DNA from: Pseudacidovorax intermedius
GTDB taxonomy: Bacteria; Pseudomonadota; Gammaproteobacteria; Burkholderiales; Burkholderiaceae_C
NCBI RefSeq assembly: GCF_003350475.1
Contig: NZ_QQAV01000002.1
Span: forward strand, 186,001-250,000
Reading direction: 5' to 3'
Length of the DNA: 64,000 nt
Part shown: piece after piece, positions 1 to 9,131 of the stretch
Layout of the letters: each line of letters opens with the position of its first letter
How positions within the stretch are numbered: position 1 is the stretch's first letter
The notes under the pieces: model-generated
What the model was told of the DNA's origin: nothing
What the model saw: only the letters and a program-made list of their open reading frames with translations
Databases searched by the model: none
Position numbers and translations under genes: made by a program

Positions 1-1546
1 CCCGGCGGTAGAGGTTGGCCAGGTCCAGCCGCACCCACGGGCTGTTGGGGGCGGCGAGCAGCGCGTCCTCGAGCGTGCGCTGGGCGCCGGCGGTGTCGCC
101 CGTCGCCAGTTGCTGCTGCGCCTGTGCGCGGGCCTGCTCGGCGCGCAGCGCCGACAGGTCGCCCAGTTGCGCGACCTGTTCGGGCGTCAGGCGTTGCAGC
201 AGGGTCTGCGCATCGGCCTGTCGTCCCTGCCGGGTGTAGACGGTGACCAGGCCCGCCAGGGCCTGCGCCTGGGCGGGCTGGGCCTGCAGCACGCGGCGGT
301 AGTTCTCTTCGGCGGCGCCGAGTTCGCCCGCCGCCTGCTGGAGGTCGGCCAGGCCGAGCCGGGCCACGGGCTCGGCCGGGTCGGTGCGCGTGGCCTGTTC
401 GTACAGGCGGCGCGCCGCCGCGCTGTCGTTGCGTTCGCGCGCGGCCCGGGCCTCGCCCACCTGCTGCCAGTAGGTCGCGCTACGCAGGGCCTGCGCCCAC
501 TGGCTGGCCTGGCCACCGCGGCTGGCGCGCTCCAGCAGTTGGCGCGCCTCGGCATAACGCTGCTGGCGTAGCCGCACCACGCCCAGGCCGCCCAGCGCTT
601 CGGGGTCGTTCGGGTTCTGGCGCAGCACGTCCTGGAAGCGGGCCTGGGCGGCGTTCTCGTCGCCCTGCTGCAGGGCGCGGTAGCCTTGTGCCAGCGGCTG
701 GGCCTGTGTGCTGGCCTGCGCACCTTCGCGCAGGCGGGCCAGGCGGGCGCTCACCGCCTCATCGGTGCGGCCGGACAGGTACTGCTCGTACAGCGGCGTG
801 TCGCTGGGCCGTGCGTCCAGCCAGATCAGGGCCTGGCGCCAAGCCTCCCGCGCGGCGGTGGCCGTGTCGCCGCCCTGGCCCGCCAGTTCGGCCAGGCTGC
901 GGATGCCCTCGCGCCGGCTGGGCTCCCGGTAGGTCTGCAGGCGTGCCAGGGCGAGCCTGTAGGCGGCATTGCCCGGGTTACGCTGCACCAGCTGCTCCAG
1001 GCCGCGCCGGCCTTCGTCCCAGCTCTGGGCGGAACCGCCCAGCACCTGGTAGTACTCCAGGGCGAGCGGTTCGGGCACCGGCTGGTTGCCGATCACCTCC
1101 CGGTACAGGCGGATGGCCTCCTCGGTACGGCCGGCCTGTGCCGCGGCCCGGGCGCGCTGCAGGTCGTTGGTGGGCGCCGGGGCACCGGCGGGGCGGCGCA
1201 ACTGCTCGTCCAGCCGCGCGAGCCGGCCATCGCCTGGCCGCGCGGCCCGCAACCGTTCGATCCAGCTGCGGGCCGCATCGGCATTGCCGCGCGCCAGTTC
1301 GAGCTGCGCCATGCCGGCCAGCGCATCGGGTGCGTTCGGGTCGACCCGCAGCAGCTTGCGCCAGCTCTCCTCGGCCAAGTCGTTGCGGCCCAGGGCCTGC
1401 CAGTAGCGGCCCTGCTCGACGAGGGCCGTGGCCGCGTCCGACTGGGCCCGGGCGGGGGTGGCGGGCATCAGCGAGCAGACGAGGCCCAGCGCGGCGGGCA
1501 GCGTGCGCAGGGACGCGGGGAAGGGGGTCAGGCGTTGGCGGGGCAT
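1..1546 (-). CDS. bcsC: BcsC, cellulose export TPR protein (N-terminal part only)
   Basis: BcsC is the periplasmic TPR scaffold and outer-membrane barrel that passes nascent cellulose out of the cell. Only about 515 N-terminal residues lie in the window; the remaining repeats and the C-terminal barrel are beyond base 1. The start at 1546 gives a signal peptide (MPRQRLTPFP... ending near TPARAQ). It is followed by degenerate 34-residue TPR units, for example ALGRNDLAEESWRKLLRVDP and DPEALGGLGVVRLRQQRYAE. The start overlaps the end of bcsZ by 19 bases, so it is the last gene of the operon. The frame is open to the window edge. Truncation is by the window, not by mutation, as far as can be seen. 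Confidence 0.9.
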   Translation of the reverse strand, partial: MPRQRLTPFPASLRTLPAALGLVCSLMPATPARAQSDAATALVEQGRYWQALGRNDLAEESWRKLLRVDPNAPDALAGMAQLELARGNADAARSWIERLRAARPGDGRLARLDEQLRRPAGAPAPTNDLQRARAAAQAGRTEEAIRLYREVIGNQPVPEPLALEYYQVLGGSAQSWDEGRRGLEQLVQRNPGNAAYRLALARLQTYREPSRREGIRSLAELAGQGGDTATAAREAWRQALIWLDARPSDTPLYEQYLSGRTDEAVSARLARLREGAQASTQAQPLAQGYRALQQGDENAAQARFQDVLRQNPNDPEALGGLGVVRLRQQRYAEARQLLERASRGGQASQWAQALRSATYWQQVGEARAARERNDSAAARRLYEQATRTDPAEPVARLGLADLQQAAGELGAAEENYRRVLQAQPAQAQALAGLVTVYTRQGRQADAQTLLQRLTPEQVAQLGDLSALRAEQARAQAQQQLATGDTAGAQRTLEDALLAAPNSPWVRLDLANLYRR

Positions 1547-2736
1547 GGCGGGGCAGGATTCGGCTGCAGCCGGCCGCTGGCGTCGAAGGCGAAATGGCCT
1601 TCCAGCCAGCCACGCCCGAAGAGCAGCAGCATGCGTTCGTAATAGGGCAGCAGCGGCTGGCCGGCGGCGGTGCGCAGGTTCACGAAAGCCAGCCGGGCCT
1701 GCACGAGTTGTTCATGGCCCAGGGCGCGCAGGTAGGGCAGCAGCGCCGCCGAGAAGCCCGGCGGGCCATCGCCGCGGACCGTCCCGGTGGCGGTGTCGAC
1801 CCGCTCGGCGACGCGGCCGGTGGACTGCAGCAGGGCGCGGGGCCCGTACAGGCTATGCAGCAGCGGCGCCCGGCCCGTGTCGCCCGTCGCCGTCATGCCC
1901 GCCCACAGGTACACCCGGATGGCGTCGTAGCTGCCTTCCGCCCCCTTCTCGGGATCGGTGACGAAGGCCTGCCGGGCCTCGCTCCAGGCGCACCAGTCGG
2001 GCACGAAGCCGTGCGGCGAGGTGGCGGCGACCATGCGGACCGTGTTCTGCGCGATCTCGCTCCAGGGGCCGGCCGGGTTCTCGGTGGCCAGCCGGCGCAG
2101 CAGGGGCAGGGGCATGTAGCTGGCATTGAGCCGCCACACGGGGCCCTTGCCCACGCCGCGCGGCCAGGGCAGCAGCATGGCGCCCAGGCCGGGCAGGCGC
2201 ACCACTTCCTCGCGGATCACCAGCACCAGCATCTGGCGGGCGAGCGTGGTGTAGGCCGGCTGCTGCCACAGGCGCCCGGCCTCCAGCAGCGCATAGGCGA
2301 TCCACAGGTCGGCGTCGGAGGCAGGGTTGACATCGATCACGCCCCAGCCGCCATCGTCGCGCCGGCCCCACTGCCAGGCCGGCAGGCGGCGGTCGGGCTG
2401 CCCGTCGCACAGGTTGGCGGTGGTCCAGTCCAGGATGCGCCGGAAGGCGGCGCGGTCGCCATGCACCAGCGAAAAGAAGAGGCCGTAGGACTGTCCTTCC
2501 GAGGTCGACTGCTGGCGCGGCGTGTCGAAGTCCACGATCCGGCCATCGGCCTGCAGGTGACGGGCGGCGAAGGCGGGCCAGTCGCTGCGGTCGAGGCAGG
2601 CCAGGCCGGGCGGGGCGGCGGCCGCGGCCTGCGCCCACGCGGGCGGTGCCACCGCCGGCAGCGCGCACAGCAGCGCCTGCTGCAGCCAGCGACGGCGGGC
2701 CAGGGGCGGGGAGGGGAAGTGGAGGTCTTGCTGCAT
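1528..2736 (-). CDS. bcsZ: BcsZ, periplasmic endo-1,4-beta-glucanase (GH8)
   Basis: A 402-residue glycoside hydrolase family 8 cellulase that trims cellulose in the periplasm during synthesis. The N-terminus has two arginines ahead of a hydrophobic stretch ending near PAWAQA (about residue 37), a signal peptide. The likely general acid is Glu80 in STSEGQSYG and the likely base is Asp271 in SYDAIRVYLW, matching the family pattern; DADLWIAYALLEAG at 141-154 is another conserved block. The ATG at 2736 lies 11 bases after the bcsB stop. It sits between bcsB and bcsC, the usual place in class I operons. Confidence 0.93.
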   Translation of the reverse strand: MQQDLHFPSPPLARRRWLQQALLCALPAVAPPAWAQAAAAAPPGLACLDRSDWPAFAARHLQADGRIVDFDTPRQQSTSEGQSYGLFFSLVHGDRAAFRRILDWTTANLCDGQPDRRLPAWQWGRRDDGGWGVIDVNPASDADLWIAYALLEAGRLWQQPAYTTLARQMLVLVIREEVVRLPGLGAMLLPWPRGVGKGPVWRLNASYMPLPLLRRLATENPAGPWSEIAQNTVRMVAATSPHGFVPDWCAWSEARQAFVTDPEKGAEGSYDAIRVYLWAGMTATGDTGRAPLLHSLYGPRALLQSTGRVAERVDTATGTVRGDGPPGFSAALLPYLRALGHEQLVQARLAFVNLRTAAGQPLLPYYERMLLLFGRGWLEGHFAFDASGRLQPNPAPPCPANA

Positions 2737-2747
2737 GAAGGTGGGTG

Positions 2748-5057
2748 TCACTCCAGCCGACGCCGCGCGCGCTGCTGCAGCCCGGCATAGGCGACGGCCG
2801 CTGCCAGCGCCGCCGCGGCCAGGGCCAGCAGTGCGGGCATGAAGGCATTGCGCGAGAGCTGCCACTGCAGCCAGGTCAGGGGCGGCAGCCGACCCACGTA
2901 GTAGGGCTGGCCGCCGAGCACGCTCTCCACACGGCCTTCGCGCACCACCGCCATGCTGCCCTGCACGCGCTGCAGCAGTTCGGGCGTCTGGAGCGCGTCC
3001 AGCAGCTTGTCGCCCTGGCCCGGCTGGGCCAACACGGCGACCACGCTGCGGCCCGGCCGCAGCGGCGACTCGAAGCCGGCGAGCACGGCCGTCTCGCGAC
3101 CGGCGCCGTGCAGGTCCAGCTGCGCGGCCTGGGGCAGGTCCTGCCGCATGCGCGAGCCGGCCACGATGTCGAGTGCGCGGCGCAGCCAGTCCGGCAGTTC
3201 CAGCCGCAGGGTGTCGGCCGCGGGCTGGCTCAGCGGCATGCGCGCGCGCCACTCGCCGAACAACGGTTGGCGGTCCAGGTCGCCGAGCACCAGCAGGTCC
3301 TTGTCCGCCATCTCCGCCGCCCGGCGGGCGTCGCCCACACGCAGCCGCAGGGCGGGGTAGCCGGTGCTGCGGCCGATCTGGCCCATCAGGCCCAGGTAGA
3401 GGCCCAGATCCTGCGCCGTGGGCGCGGGCGGCAGCAGTACCGCGGTGTCGGCCAGGTCCGCGAGGCGCGAGAACGGGAAGCCCGCGTTGGCATAGGCCGC
3501 CAGGTCGGGCATGGCGATGTAGTGCGGCAGGCCCGAGAGGTCGAGCGTGGAGTCCGGATCGATGGCCCCGCGCACATTGGCCAGCAGCGGCTGGCACTTG
3601 CCGGCGCTGGGCTCGAAGTAGTAGTGCAGCCGCAGCTGGCTGCTGGGGGCCAGCAGCTGGGGCGGCACCTGCACCGTCTTCTTCTCGGCCACGGTGCCAT
3701 CGGGCAGCAGCGGCAGGGCGAAGGGGTTCCACCAGGCGTCGTGCAGCGTGTTGGCGGCCCGCAGCGGCACCGAGCCGATGAAGCTCTGCCCCATGTTGAT
3801 GTTCAGGGTGGACTGGTCCGGCCGCACGCGCGGGGTGTAGCGGTAATGCAGCGCCAGCGGCATGCCGTGGCTGCGCCAGGTGAAGAGGTCCGGCGGCAGC
3901 TGCAGGTTGACGCGGATGACGTCGGGCGCATAGCCGCTGACGTTGAGGTCCTGGGCCTGGGCCAGTTCGCCCAGCTGCACGGGCCGGTCGCTCGGGACCC
4001 AGCGCGGCGCGTCGTAGGGCTTGCGCGCAGGCGGCGGCTCGAAGCCGGCGATACGCGCCTGGGCACCTGCCATTGCGGGTGAGCCCACGGCCAGCGCAGA
4101 GGCGGCGCTGCGCAGCTCGGCGGCGTCGCGGCCCATCACCAGCAGCAGCTTGTGCTGGGCATTGCCGGGCATCGGCACGACCGCGAGCTGCGGGCCGTCG
4201 ATGGGCGGCACGGCCACGCCCGCGGGCGCGGACTGGGGCGTGGCGAAAACCACCGCATGGCCGCCGGCCGGCAGGGCGCCCTCGCTGACCGGAAAGCGGG
4301 CGCCGCGGTAGCCTGCCAGCGCACCGAACCACGAGGCGACGATGCCCGCGGCCTCCAGCACCTCGGGTGTGGCACCAGGTGGCAGCACGAAGGGCAGCGT
4401 CAGCCGGCCCACGTCGCGCCGATCGAAGAAGGGCACCGGCAGCAGGCGCAGGTCGTTGTCGAGCGTGAGCGGCTGGACGGACAGCCGCAGCGTGCTGCCG
4501 CTGTCGATGGCGGCCCACAGGCTGCTGTGGTTGGGATCCTCGCAGTCGCGGGTGTAGTGGCCGACCAGCTCGACGACGAGCCGGTTGAACTCGGTCACCA
4601 GCCGGCGGTCGATGGCGATCTCGGCGGTCTGCGGCCGGCCCGCGGCGGCAGGGTCTACCGGCAAGGTGGCCAGCACGACGTCGTTGACGCTGACCTTCAG
4701 GTGCGACAGCGCGGGGATCAACGCCGGCGAGAAGGTGTAGTTCAGCCGCAGGTTGCCGCCGGTGACCAGTTCGTCCGCCCGCACGCTGAAGGGAATGCCC
4801 ACGGCGCCGCTGGTGCCGCGCAACTGGATGGCGTAGTCCACCCCCAGCTGGCGCAGCGTGGCCTCGCGCACGGACGGGCCTGCCACAGCCGTGCCCGGTG
4901 CCGGGACGGTCGCCGCCGCCGCGCCCGTCGGCGCGGGCTGCTGCGCGTTCAGGCCCGGCGCCGGGCCTGCCAGCAGGCCGAGGGCGAGCGCGGCCGGCAG
5001 CAGTCGGCGGCCGGATGCCGGCGAGCGGCGGGGAGGCGCGGCGCGCATGCCGTTCAT
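2748..5057 (-). CDS. bcsB: BcsB, periplasmic cellulose synthase regulatory subunit
   Basis: BcsB is the membrane-anchored periplasmic partner of BcsA; it stabilises the synthase and guides the glucan chain with carbohydrate-binding domains. The 769-residue product has a signal peptide (about residues 1-40, ending near GLNAQQ) and a long periplasmic region. One hydrophobic helix close to the C-terminus (NAFMPALLALAAAALAAAVA) is followed by arginines. The open frame extends further upstream into bcsA, but the ATG at 5057 overlaps the bcsA stop as ATGA and directly precedes the signal peptide, so it was chosen. Length is normal for the family. Confidence 0.94.
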   Translation of the reverse strand: MNGMRAAPPRRSPASGRRLLPAALALGLLAGPAPGLNAQQPAPTGAAAATVPAPGTAVAGPSVREATLRQLGVDYAIQLRGTSGAVGIPFSVRADELVTGGNLRLNYTFSPALIPALSHLKVSVNDVVLATLPVDPAAAGRPQTAEIAIDRRLVTEFNRLVVELVGHYTRDCEDPNHSSLWAAIDSGSTLRLSVQPLTLDNDLRLLPVPFFDRRDVGRLTLPFVLPPGATPEVLEAAGIVASWFGALAGYRGARFPVSEGALPAGGHAVVFATPQSAPAGVAVPPIDGPQLAVVPMPGNAQHKLLLVMGRDAAELRSAASALAVGSPAMAGAQARIAGFEPPPARKPYDAPRWVPSDRPVQLGELAQAQDLNVSGYAPDVIRVNLQLPPDLFTWRSHGMPLALHYRYTPRVRPDQSTLNINMGQSFIGSVPLRAANTLHDAWWNPFALPLLPDGTVAEKKTVQVPPQLLAPSSQLRLHYYFEPSAGKCQPLLANVRGAIDPDSTLDLSGLPHYIAMPDLAAYANAGFPFSRLADLADTAVLLPPAPTAQDLGLYLGLMGQIGRSTGYPALRLRVGDARRAAEMADKDLLVLGDLDRQPLFGEWRARMPLSQPAADTLRLELPDWLRRALDIVAGSRMRQDLPQAAQLDLHGAGRETAVLAGFESPLRPGRSVVAVLAQPGQGDKLLDALQTPELLQRVQGSMAVVREGRVESVLGGQPYYVGRLPPLTWLQWQLSRNAFMPALLALAAAALAAAVAYAGLQQRARRRLE

Positions 5058-7219
5058 TTCGCCGCCTGGCGCGCCGCGGGCCGCGGATCGGGGCCGATGC
5101 GCAGGCCCGCCTGACGCAGGTAGTGGAAGCTCATGTCGCGAAGTCCGATGACGCTGATCCGGCTGATGTGCGCGAGGACCGACCACACGGACGCGCGGGG
5201 ATGGTTGCCCCAGCGGGCCGCCCACAGGTCGGCGCGGGCGGTGGTGCACTGCACGAAGGCGCGCTCCTGCGCCAGCGTCATGGCATCCAGGCGCACGCCC
5301 ATGCGCCCGTTCTGGTTGTGGCGCACCACCGCGTCGAAGCGATGCTCCTGCGCGCCCGCGAACAGCGCGACCGACACGCGGTCATCCGTCTTCGCCGCCA
5401 CCGGCTCCGGCAGGCGCAGGCCCAGGCCTTGCTGGGAGAAGTCGTTGGTCTCGCAGCGCATCGACACGCCGTCCGACGTGTACAGCGTGGCCGCCACCTG
5501 CAGCCGCACGCGGTGCGTCTCGTGCCGTTGCTGTGCCTCGTTGGCGGCCGCCACGCAGGCGCCCAGGATCAGCACGTTGTAGACCGTCCAGGCCATGTTC
5601 AGCCAGACCGTCAGCGTGTCGTGCGCCGGCACCCAGCCGAGCCGCCACACGCCGAAGCCCAGCCCCACCACGTTCAGCAGCAGCAGTACCAGATAGGGCT
5701 TGGCGATCTGGGCATCGAAGTAACGCTCGGCGATCAGCCCGCCCTTGGCCGTGACGTTGAAGCTGCCCAGCTTGGGATTGAGCAGCGCCACCAGCGTAGG
5801 ACGGAAGATGTACCAGGCCAGCACCGCCTCGTAGACCTCGTTCCACAGCAGGTAGCGGAACCGCCCCTGGATGCGGCTGTTGGTGAGATTGGCATGCAGG
5901 ATGTGCGGCAGCGCGAAGGCGAAGATCATGGCCGCCGACGCATGGATCACGCTGGCACCCAGCAGCAGGTAGGCCAGCGGCGCCGTCAGGTAGATCAGCC
6001 GCGGCAGCCCGTACAGGAAGTGCAGCATCGCATTGAGGTAGCACAGCCTCTGTGCCCAGTTCAACCCCCGGCCGAGCAGCGGGTTGTCGGTGCGGAAGAT
6101 CTGCGCCATGCCCCGCGCCCAGCGGATGCGCTGGCCCACATGGCCCGACAGGCTCTCCGTGGCCAGGCCCGCTGCCTGCGGCAGGGCCAGGTACGCCGTG
6201 TTGTAGCCGGCACGGTGCATCTTGAGTGCCGTGTGGGCGTCCTCGGTCACCGTCTCTACGGCGATGCCGCCCACCGCCTCGCAGATCGTGCGCCGCAGCA
6301 CGGCGCAGGAGCCGCAGAAGAACGCCGCGTTCCACAGGTCGTTGCCGTCCTGGATCAGGCCGTAGAACAGCTCGCCCTCGTTGGGCACGGTGCCGAAGGT
6401 GCCCAGGTTGCGCTCGAAGGGATCGGCCGAGAAGAAGTAGTGCGGCAACTGCACCATGCCCAGCTTCGGGTCGCGTCCGAACCAGCCCATCGCGATCTGC
6501 AGGAAGGAGCGGGTGGGGATGTGGTCGCAGTCGAAGATGGCGATGAACTCGCCCCGAGTGCGCTTGAGGGCCGCGTTGATGTTGCCGGCCTTGGCATGGC
6601 GGTTGTCCGTGCGGGTGAGGTGCTCCACGCCGGCGGCTTCGCAGAAGACGCGGAATTCCTCGCGCCGGCCATCGTCCAGCACGTAGATGCGCAGCTTGTC
6701 GCGCGGCCAGTCGATGGTCTGGGCCGCCAGCACCGAGCTGCGCACCACATCCAGCGGCTCGTTGTAGGTGGGAATGAACAGGTCCACCGTGGGCCACTGG
6801 GTCGGGTCCGCAGGAAGCGGCACCGGCCGGCGCTGCAGCGGCCAGGCCGTCTGCACATAGCCCAGCACCAGCACCACGAAGGCGTACACCTCCGCCACCA
6901 GCAGGCCGGCGCCCAGCGTCAGGTCGAGCACGCCGGGCAGCACCAGCGTCTCGGTCAAGCGCCAGTAGAGGTAGCGGGAGGACACCGTCACCGACAGCAC
7001 CATCATCACCAGGCTGGCGAAGCGGCCGCGGGCGCGGCCGACCACGAGGGCGGCGACGAAGCACGTCACCGACAGCAGGAGCTGCTGCCCGAGCGTGAGC
7101 GGCGTGATGACCACCAGCGCCAGCAGCACGAGCGCCAGCAGCCAGCCGCCCACGCGCACGGGCAGCAGGCCCAGCCAGGCGGGCGGCTGTGCGGCGGGCT
7201 GCGCCGGCGACGGCGTCAT
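5054..7219 (-). CDS. bcsA: BcsA, cellulose synthase catalytic subunit (UDP-forming)
   Basis: Inner-membrane family 2 glycosyltransferase that polymerises glucose from UDP-glucose and extrudes the chain. The 721-residue protein has N-terminal membrane helices (about 23-120), then a GT2 domain with DDG at 182-184, DCD at 230-232, TED near 325-327 and QRIRW at 363-367, the D,D,D,QxxRW signature. More helices follow (about 395-555). The C-terminal PilZ domain has an arginine-rich start (RHETHRVR, 565-572) and NDFSQQG (592-598). It should therefore be activated by cyclic di-GMP. It is 46 bases downstream of bcsQ and overlaps bcsB by 4 bases. Confidence 0.97.
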   Translation of the reverse strand: MTPSPAQPAAQPPAWLGLLPVRVGGWLLALVLLALVVITPLTLGQQLLLSVTCFVAALVVGRARGRFASLVMMVLSVTVSSRYLYWRLTETLVLPGVLDLTLGAGLLVAEVYAFVVLVLGYVQTAWPLQRRPVPLPADPTQWPTVDLFIPTYNEPLDVVRSSVLAAQTIDWPRDKLRIYVLDDGRREEFRVFCEAAGVEHLTRTDNRHAKAGNINAALKRTRGEFIAIFDCDHIPTRSFLQIAMGWFGRDPKLGMVQLPHYFFSADPFERNLGTFGTVPNEGELFYGLIQDGNDLWNAAFFCGSCAVLRRTICEAVGGIAVETVTEDAHTALKMHRAGYNTAYLALPQAAGLATESLSGHVGQRIRWARGMAQIFRTDNPLLGRGLNWAQRLCYLNAMLHFLYGLPRLIYLTAPLAYLLLGASVIHASAAMIFAFALPHILHANLTNSRIQGRFRYLLWNEVYEAVLAWYIFRPTLVALLNPKLGSFNVTAKGGLIAERYFDAQIAKPYLVLLLLNVVGLGFGVWRLGWVPAHDTLTVWLNMAWTVYNVLILGACVAAANEAQQRHETHRVRLQVAATLYTSDGVSMRCETNDFSQQGLGLRLPEPVAAKTDDRVSVALFAGAQEHRFDAVVRHNQNGRMGVRLDAMTLAQERAFVQCTTARADLWAARWGNHPRASVWSVLAHISRISVIGLRDMSFHYLRQAGLRIGPDPRPAARQAAK

Positions 7220-7265
7220 GCGGCGGGCCTTCCCGATGCGCCTGGGGGCGCCGTGGAGCGACGCC

Positions 7266-8057
7266 TCACGCCTGGGCGGGCCAGTGGCCGGGGCTGGTGG
7301 CGTCCAGGTGGGGCAGCAGGCGCCGCACCGCCTCGTCGATGTCGTGCGCGGCCTGGCTGTGCGGCGCGTACTGCGCCACCGGGAGCATGTGCGCCATGGC
7401 CTCGCTCACGGCCTGGTCCTGGTGCAGTTCGCCGATGAGGCGCGGGCCCAGCTCGTCGCGCAGGCGCTGGAGCACATCGCGCGCCAGCCGCCGCTCGGGC
7501 GCGACCTGGTTGACCAGGTACAGCAGCCCGCCGAAGCCGGCGCGTGCACGGGCGTACTTGTCGACCATGCGCTCTACCAGCTCACGCGTGGCGAAGGAGG
7601 CCGCGTCCGCCAGCAGCGGCATCAGCGCGAGCGAGGCCACGCGCAGCACCTGCTGCAGATAGACCGACGGGCCGGGCGGCGTGTCCACCACCACCACGGC
7701 GTCGGCCGGCAAGGCCCAGCCCTCGATGGCCAGCGCCAGCCAGTCCGGCTGGGCGGCCAGCGACTGCTGGAACGCGACGAGCTGCTCGTCGTCGAGCTGG
7801 CCGAAGGGCAGCAGCACCACGCCGCCGCGGCCGCGCATCATGCTCTGGCGCCAGCCGATGCGGCCGAGCACCACGTCGGCCAGGCCGTTGGTGGGCAGGG
7901 GCTGTGGCGCCAGATGCAGCCGCAGCGCGTTCTGTGGATCCAGGTCCAGCGCCAGCACGGGCCGGCCCTGGCGTGCCAGGGCCGCGGCCAGGTTGGCTGC
8001 CAGCGTGGTCTTGCCCACCCCGCCCTTGGAGGCCACCAGGGCCAGCACGGTCGCCAT
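7266..8057 (-). CDS. bcsQ: BcsQ, MinD/ParA-like ATPase of cellulose synthesis
   Basis: A 263-residue deviant-Walker P-loop ATPase. The signature KGGVGKT is at residues 11-17, and [12 protein letters not shown] near 38 is the Walker A-prime region. BcsQ proteins help place or assemble the cellulose machine, often at a pole. The ATG at 8057 lies 6 bases after the bcsP stop and the gene precedes bcsA by 46 bases. A chromosome-partition ParA is the alternative by sequence type, but the operon position settles the call. Confidence 0.9.
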   Translation of the reverse strand: MATVLALVASKGGVGKTTLAANLAAALARQGRPVLALDLDPQNALRLHLAPQPLPTNGLADVVLGRIGWRQSMMRGRGGVVLLPFGQLDDEQLVAFQQSLAAQPDWLALAIEGWALPADAVVVVDTPPGPSVYLQQVLRVASLALMPLLADAASFATRELVERMVDKYARARAGFGGLLYLVNQVAPERRLARDVLQRLRDELGPRLIGELHQDQAVSEAMAHMLPVAQYAPHSQAAHDIDEAVRRLLPHLDATSPGHWPAQA

Positions 8058-8063
8058 GGCGGC

Positions 8064-8474
8064 TCAGGCCTGGCGGCGCCAGCTGCGCAGCAGCCCATGC
8101 CGCACCGCGGGCGGGCTGGACGATGCAGGCGGCTGCTGCGCCAGCCGCTCGAACAGCTGCTGCAGCGGTGCCATGCGCGCATCGTTGCCGGCGGTCGCTG
8201 CGCCCACGGGCAGCGAGGGCGCCGCTGCGCTGGCTGCCGCATGGCGAAGCAGTGGCGCCAGTCGCGCGGAGGGCATGGCCGGGGAGGTCGGCTCCGCCTG
8301 CGCGGGGCCGGTCCCCGTCGACGGCGCAGCCCCCGTATGGGGCGAAGCAAGCAGGGGCCACTCGGCCGTCGGCTCGGGCGCGGCCGGCGACGCGAACTTG
8401 CGGTAGCTGCCGGCGTCGCCGTCGAATTTCTGGAACAGGCCGACGATGTCGTCGGGAGGCACGGGAGCAGTCAT
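8064..8474 (-). CDS. bcsP: BcsP-like proline-rich accessory protein of cellulose synthesis
   Basis: A 136-residue protein rich in Ala and Pro. Near its N-terminus is the short conserved-looking block DDIVGLFQKFDGDAGSYRKF (residues 8-27), which resembles the N-terminal motif shared by BcsP, BcsO and BcsR proteins. The rest looks disordered and ends in a basic tail (LLRSWRRQA). There is no signal peptide or membrane helix. The ATG at 8474 overlaps the bcsD stop as ATGA, and it is followed closely by bcsQ. By analogy with BcsR-BcsQ it may partner the ATPase; that is inference. The family name is moderately sure. Confidence 0.6.
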   Translation of the reverse strand: MTAPVPPDDIVGLFQKFDGDAGSYRKFASPAAPEPTAEWPLLASPHTGAAPSTGTGPAQAEPTSPAMPSARLAPLLRHAAASAAAPSLPVGAATAGNDARMAPLQQLFERLAQQPPASSSPPAVRHGLLRSWRRQA

Positions 8475-8959
8475 CGATCGGCGCGTCGGTGGAGTTGGAG
8501 ATGGATGCGCGGGCTGACGGTGGGCTCGACCGCATCGGGCACGAGCGCCGACACGGCCAGCGCGGCGGGCGAGCCCTGGGCTTCGAGCCAGCCCTCGTAC
8601 ACGCCTTCGAAGAAGCTCTGCGCCCAGGGCAGCGAGACGCTGCCGAAGCTGGCCACCAGCGGTTGGCAGTGGTGCTGCAACCACAGCCGGTCCTCGTCCT
8701 CGTGCAGGCGCACGAAGCCCCAGCGCATGTCGGCCCAGGCGCGGTTCATCGCCGCCTCGAGTTCGGCCACGGTCTGGCAGCGCTCCAGCGGCATCGACTG
8801 CGCCACCCGCCGGCCCAGACGGGCGAACAGCGCCTTCAATTCGCTGTCCGGGAGCCCTTCGCCCAGTTCCATGCCCAGTGCCTGATTGAAAAGGCGCCAT
8901 TGCCGATCGCAATGAACACTTTCGTAATACGCTATTTCTTCGGAGCTCAAGGAGGACAT
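8471..8959 (-). CDS. bcsD: BcsD, cellulose crystallisation subunit
   Basis: A 162-residue soluble protein matching BcsD. It begins MSSLSSEEIAYYESVHCDRQ and holds the block SFFEGVYEGWLEAQGSPAA around 113-132. BcsD octamers in the periplasm organise parallel glucan chains in Komagataeibacter and define class I bcs operons. Here it is the first gene of the operon rather than the last, which differs from the Komagataeibacter order. No signal peptide is visible, as usual for the family. The upstream Shine-Dalgarno sequence is weak, so leader structure may control translation. Confidence 0.88.
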   Translation of the reverse strand: MSSLSSEEIAYYESVHCDRQWRLFNQALGMELGEGLPDSELKALFARLGRRVAQSMPLERCQTVAELEAAMNRAWADMRWGFVRLHEDEDRLWLQHHCQPLVASFGSVSLPWAQSFFEGVYEGWLEAQGSPAALAVSALVPDAVEPTVSPRIHLQLHRRADR

Positions 8960-8990
8960 AAAAACGGGTCCCGCATCTCATGGGTCAGAA

Positions 8991-9020
8991 AAAAACATTC
9001 ACTTGTAATTAAATGTTTTT
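8991..9020. promoter_or_regulatory. Inverted repeat in bcs 5' leader
   Basis: Two perfect 9-base arms, AAAAACATT (8991-8999) and AATGTTTTT (9012-9020), flank a 12-base spacer, 32 bases upstream of the bcsD start. It would overlap the start of the bcs transcript if the candidate promoter at 9025-9053 is right. It could be a regulator site or an mRNA hairpin. The function is unproven. Confidence 0.4.
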
Positions 9021-9024
9021 AGCA

Positions 9025-9053
9025 AAGATAGGATTTGATTTTTCCTTTGAAAA
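9025..9053 (-). promoter_or_regulatory. Candidate sigma70 promoter of the bcs operon
   Basis: On the minus strand TTTTCA (9053-9048) and TATCTT (9030-9025) are separated by 17 bases inside the AT-rich block. Both boxes are imperfect. The position is right for transcription of bcsD onward, with a leader of about 60 bases. Confidence 0.3.
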
Positions 9054-9131
9054 CAACAACCTGAATGACATTTGGCGAGAGTTTTCCTCATGTTGGGAAA
9101 CCTTTCGCAACCATGGTATCGCGCTTTGTTT

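Noticed and set aside
688-2790. 700-codon plus-strand open frame opposite bcsC/bcsZ
   Set aside because: It is antisense to well-supported cellulose genes, has low-complexity Arg/Pro/Gly composition and no family match. Long shadow frames are expected in DNA of this GC content.
4898-7438. 846-codon plus-strand open frame opposite bcsA
   Set aside because: His/Gln/Arg-rich translation typical of the antisense of a membrane-protein gene; bcsA on the other strand has all catalytic motifs.
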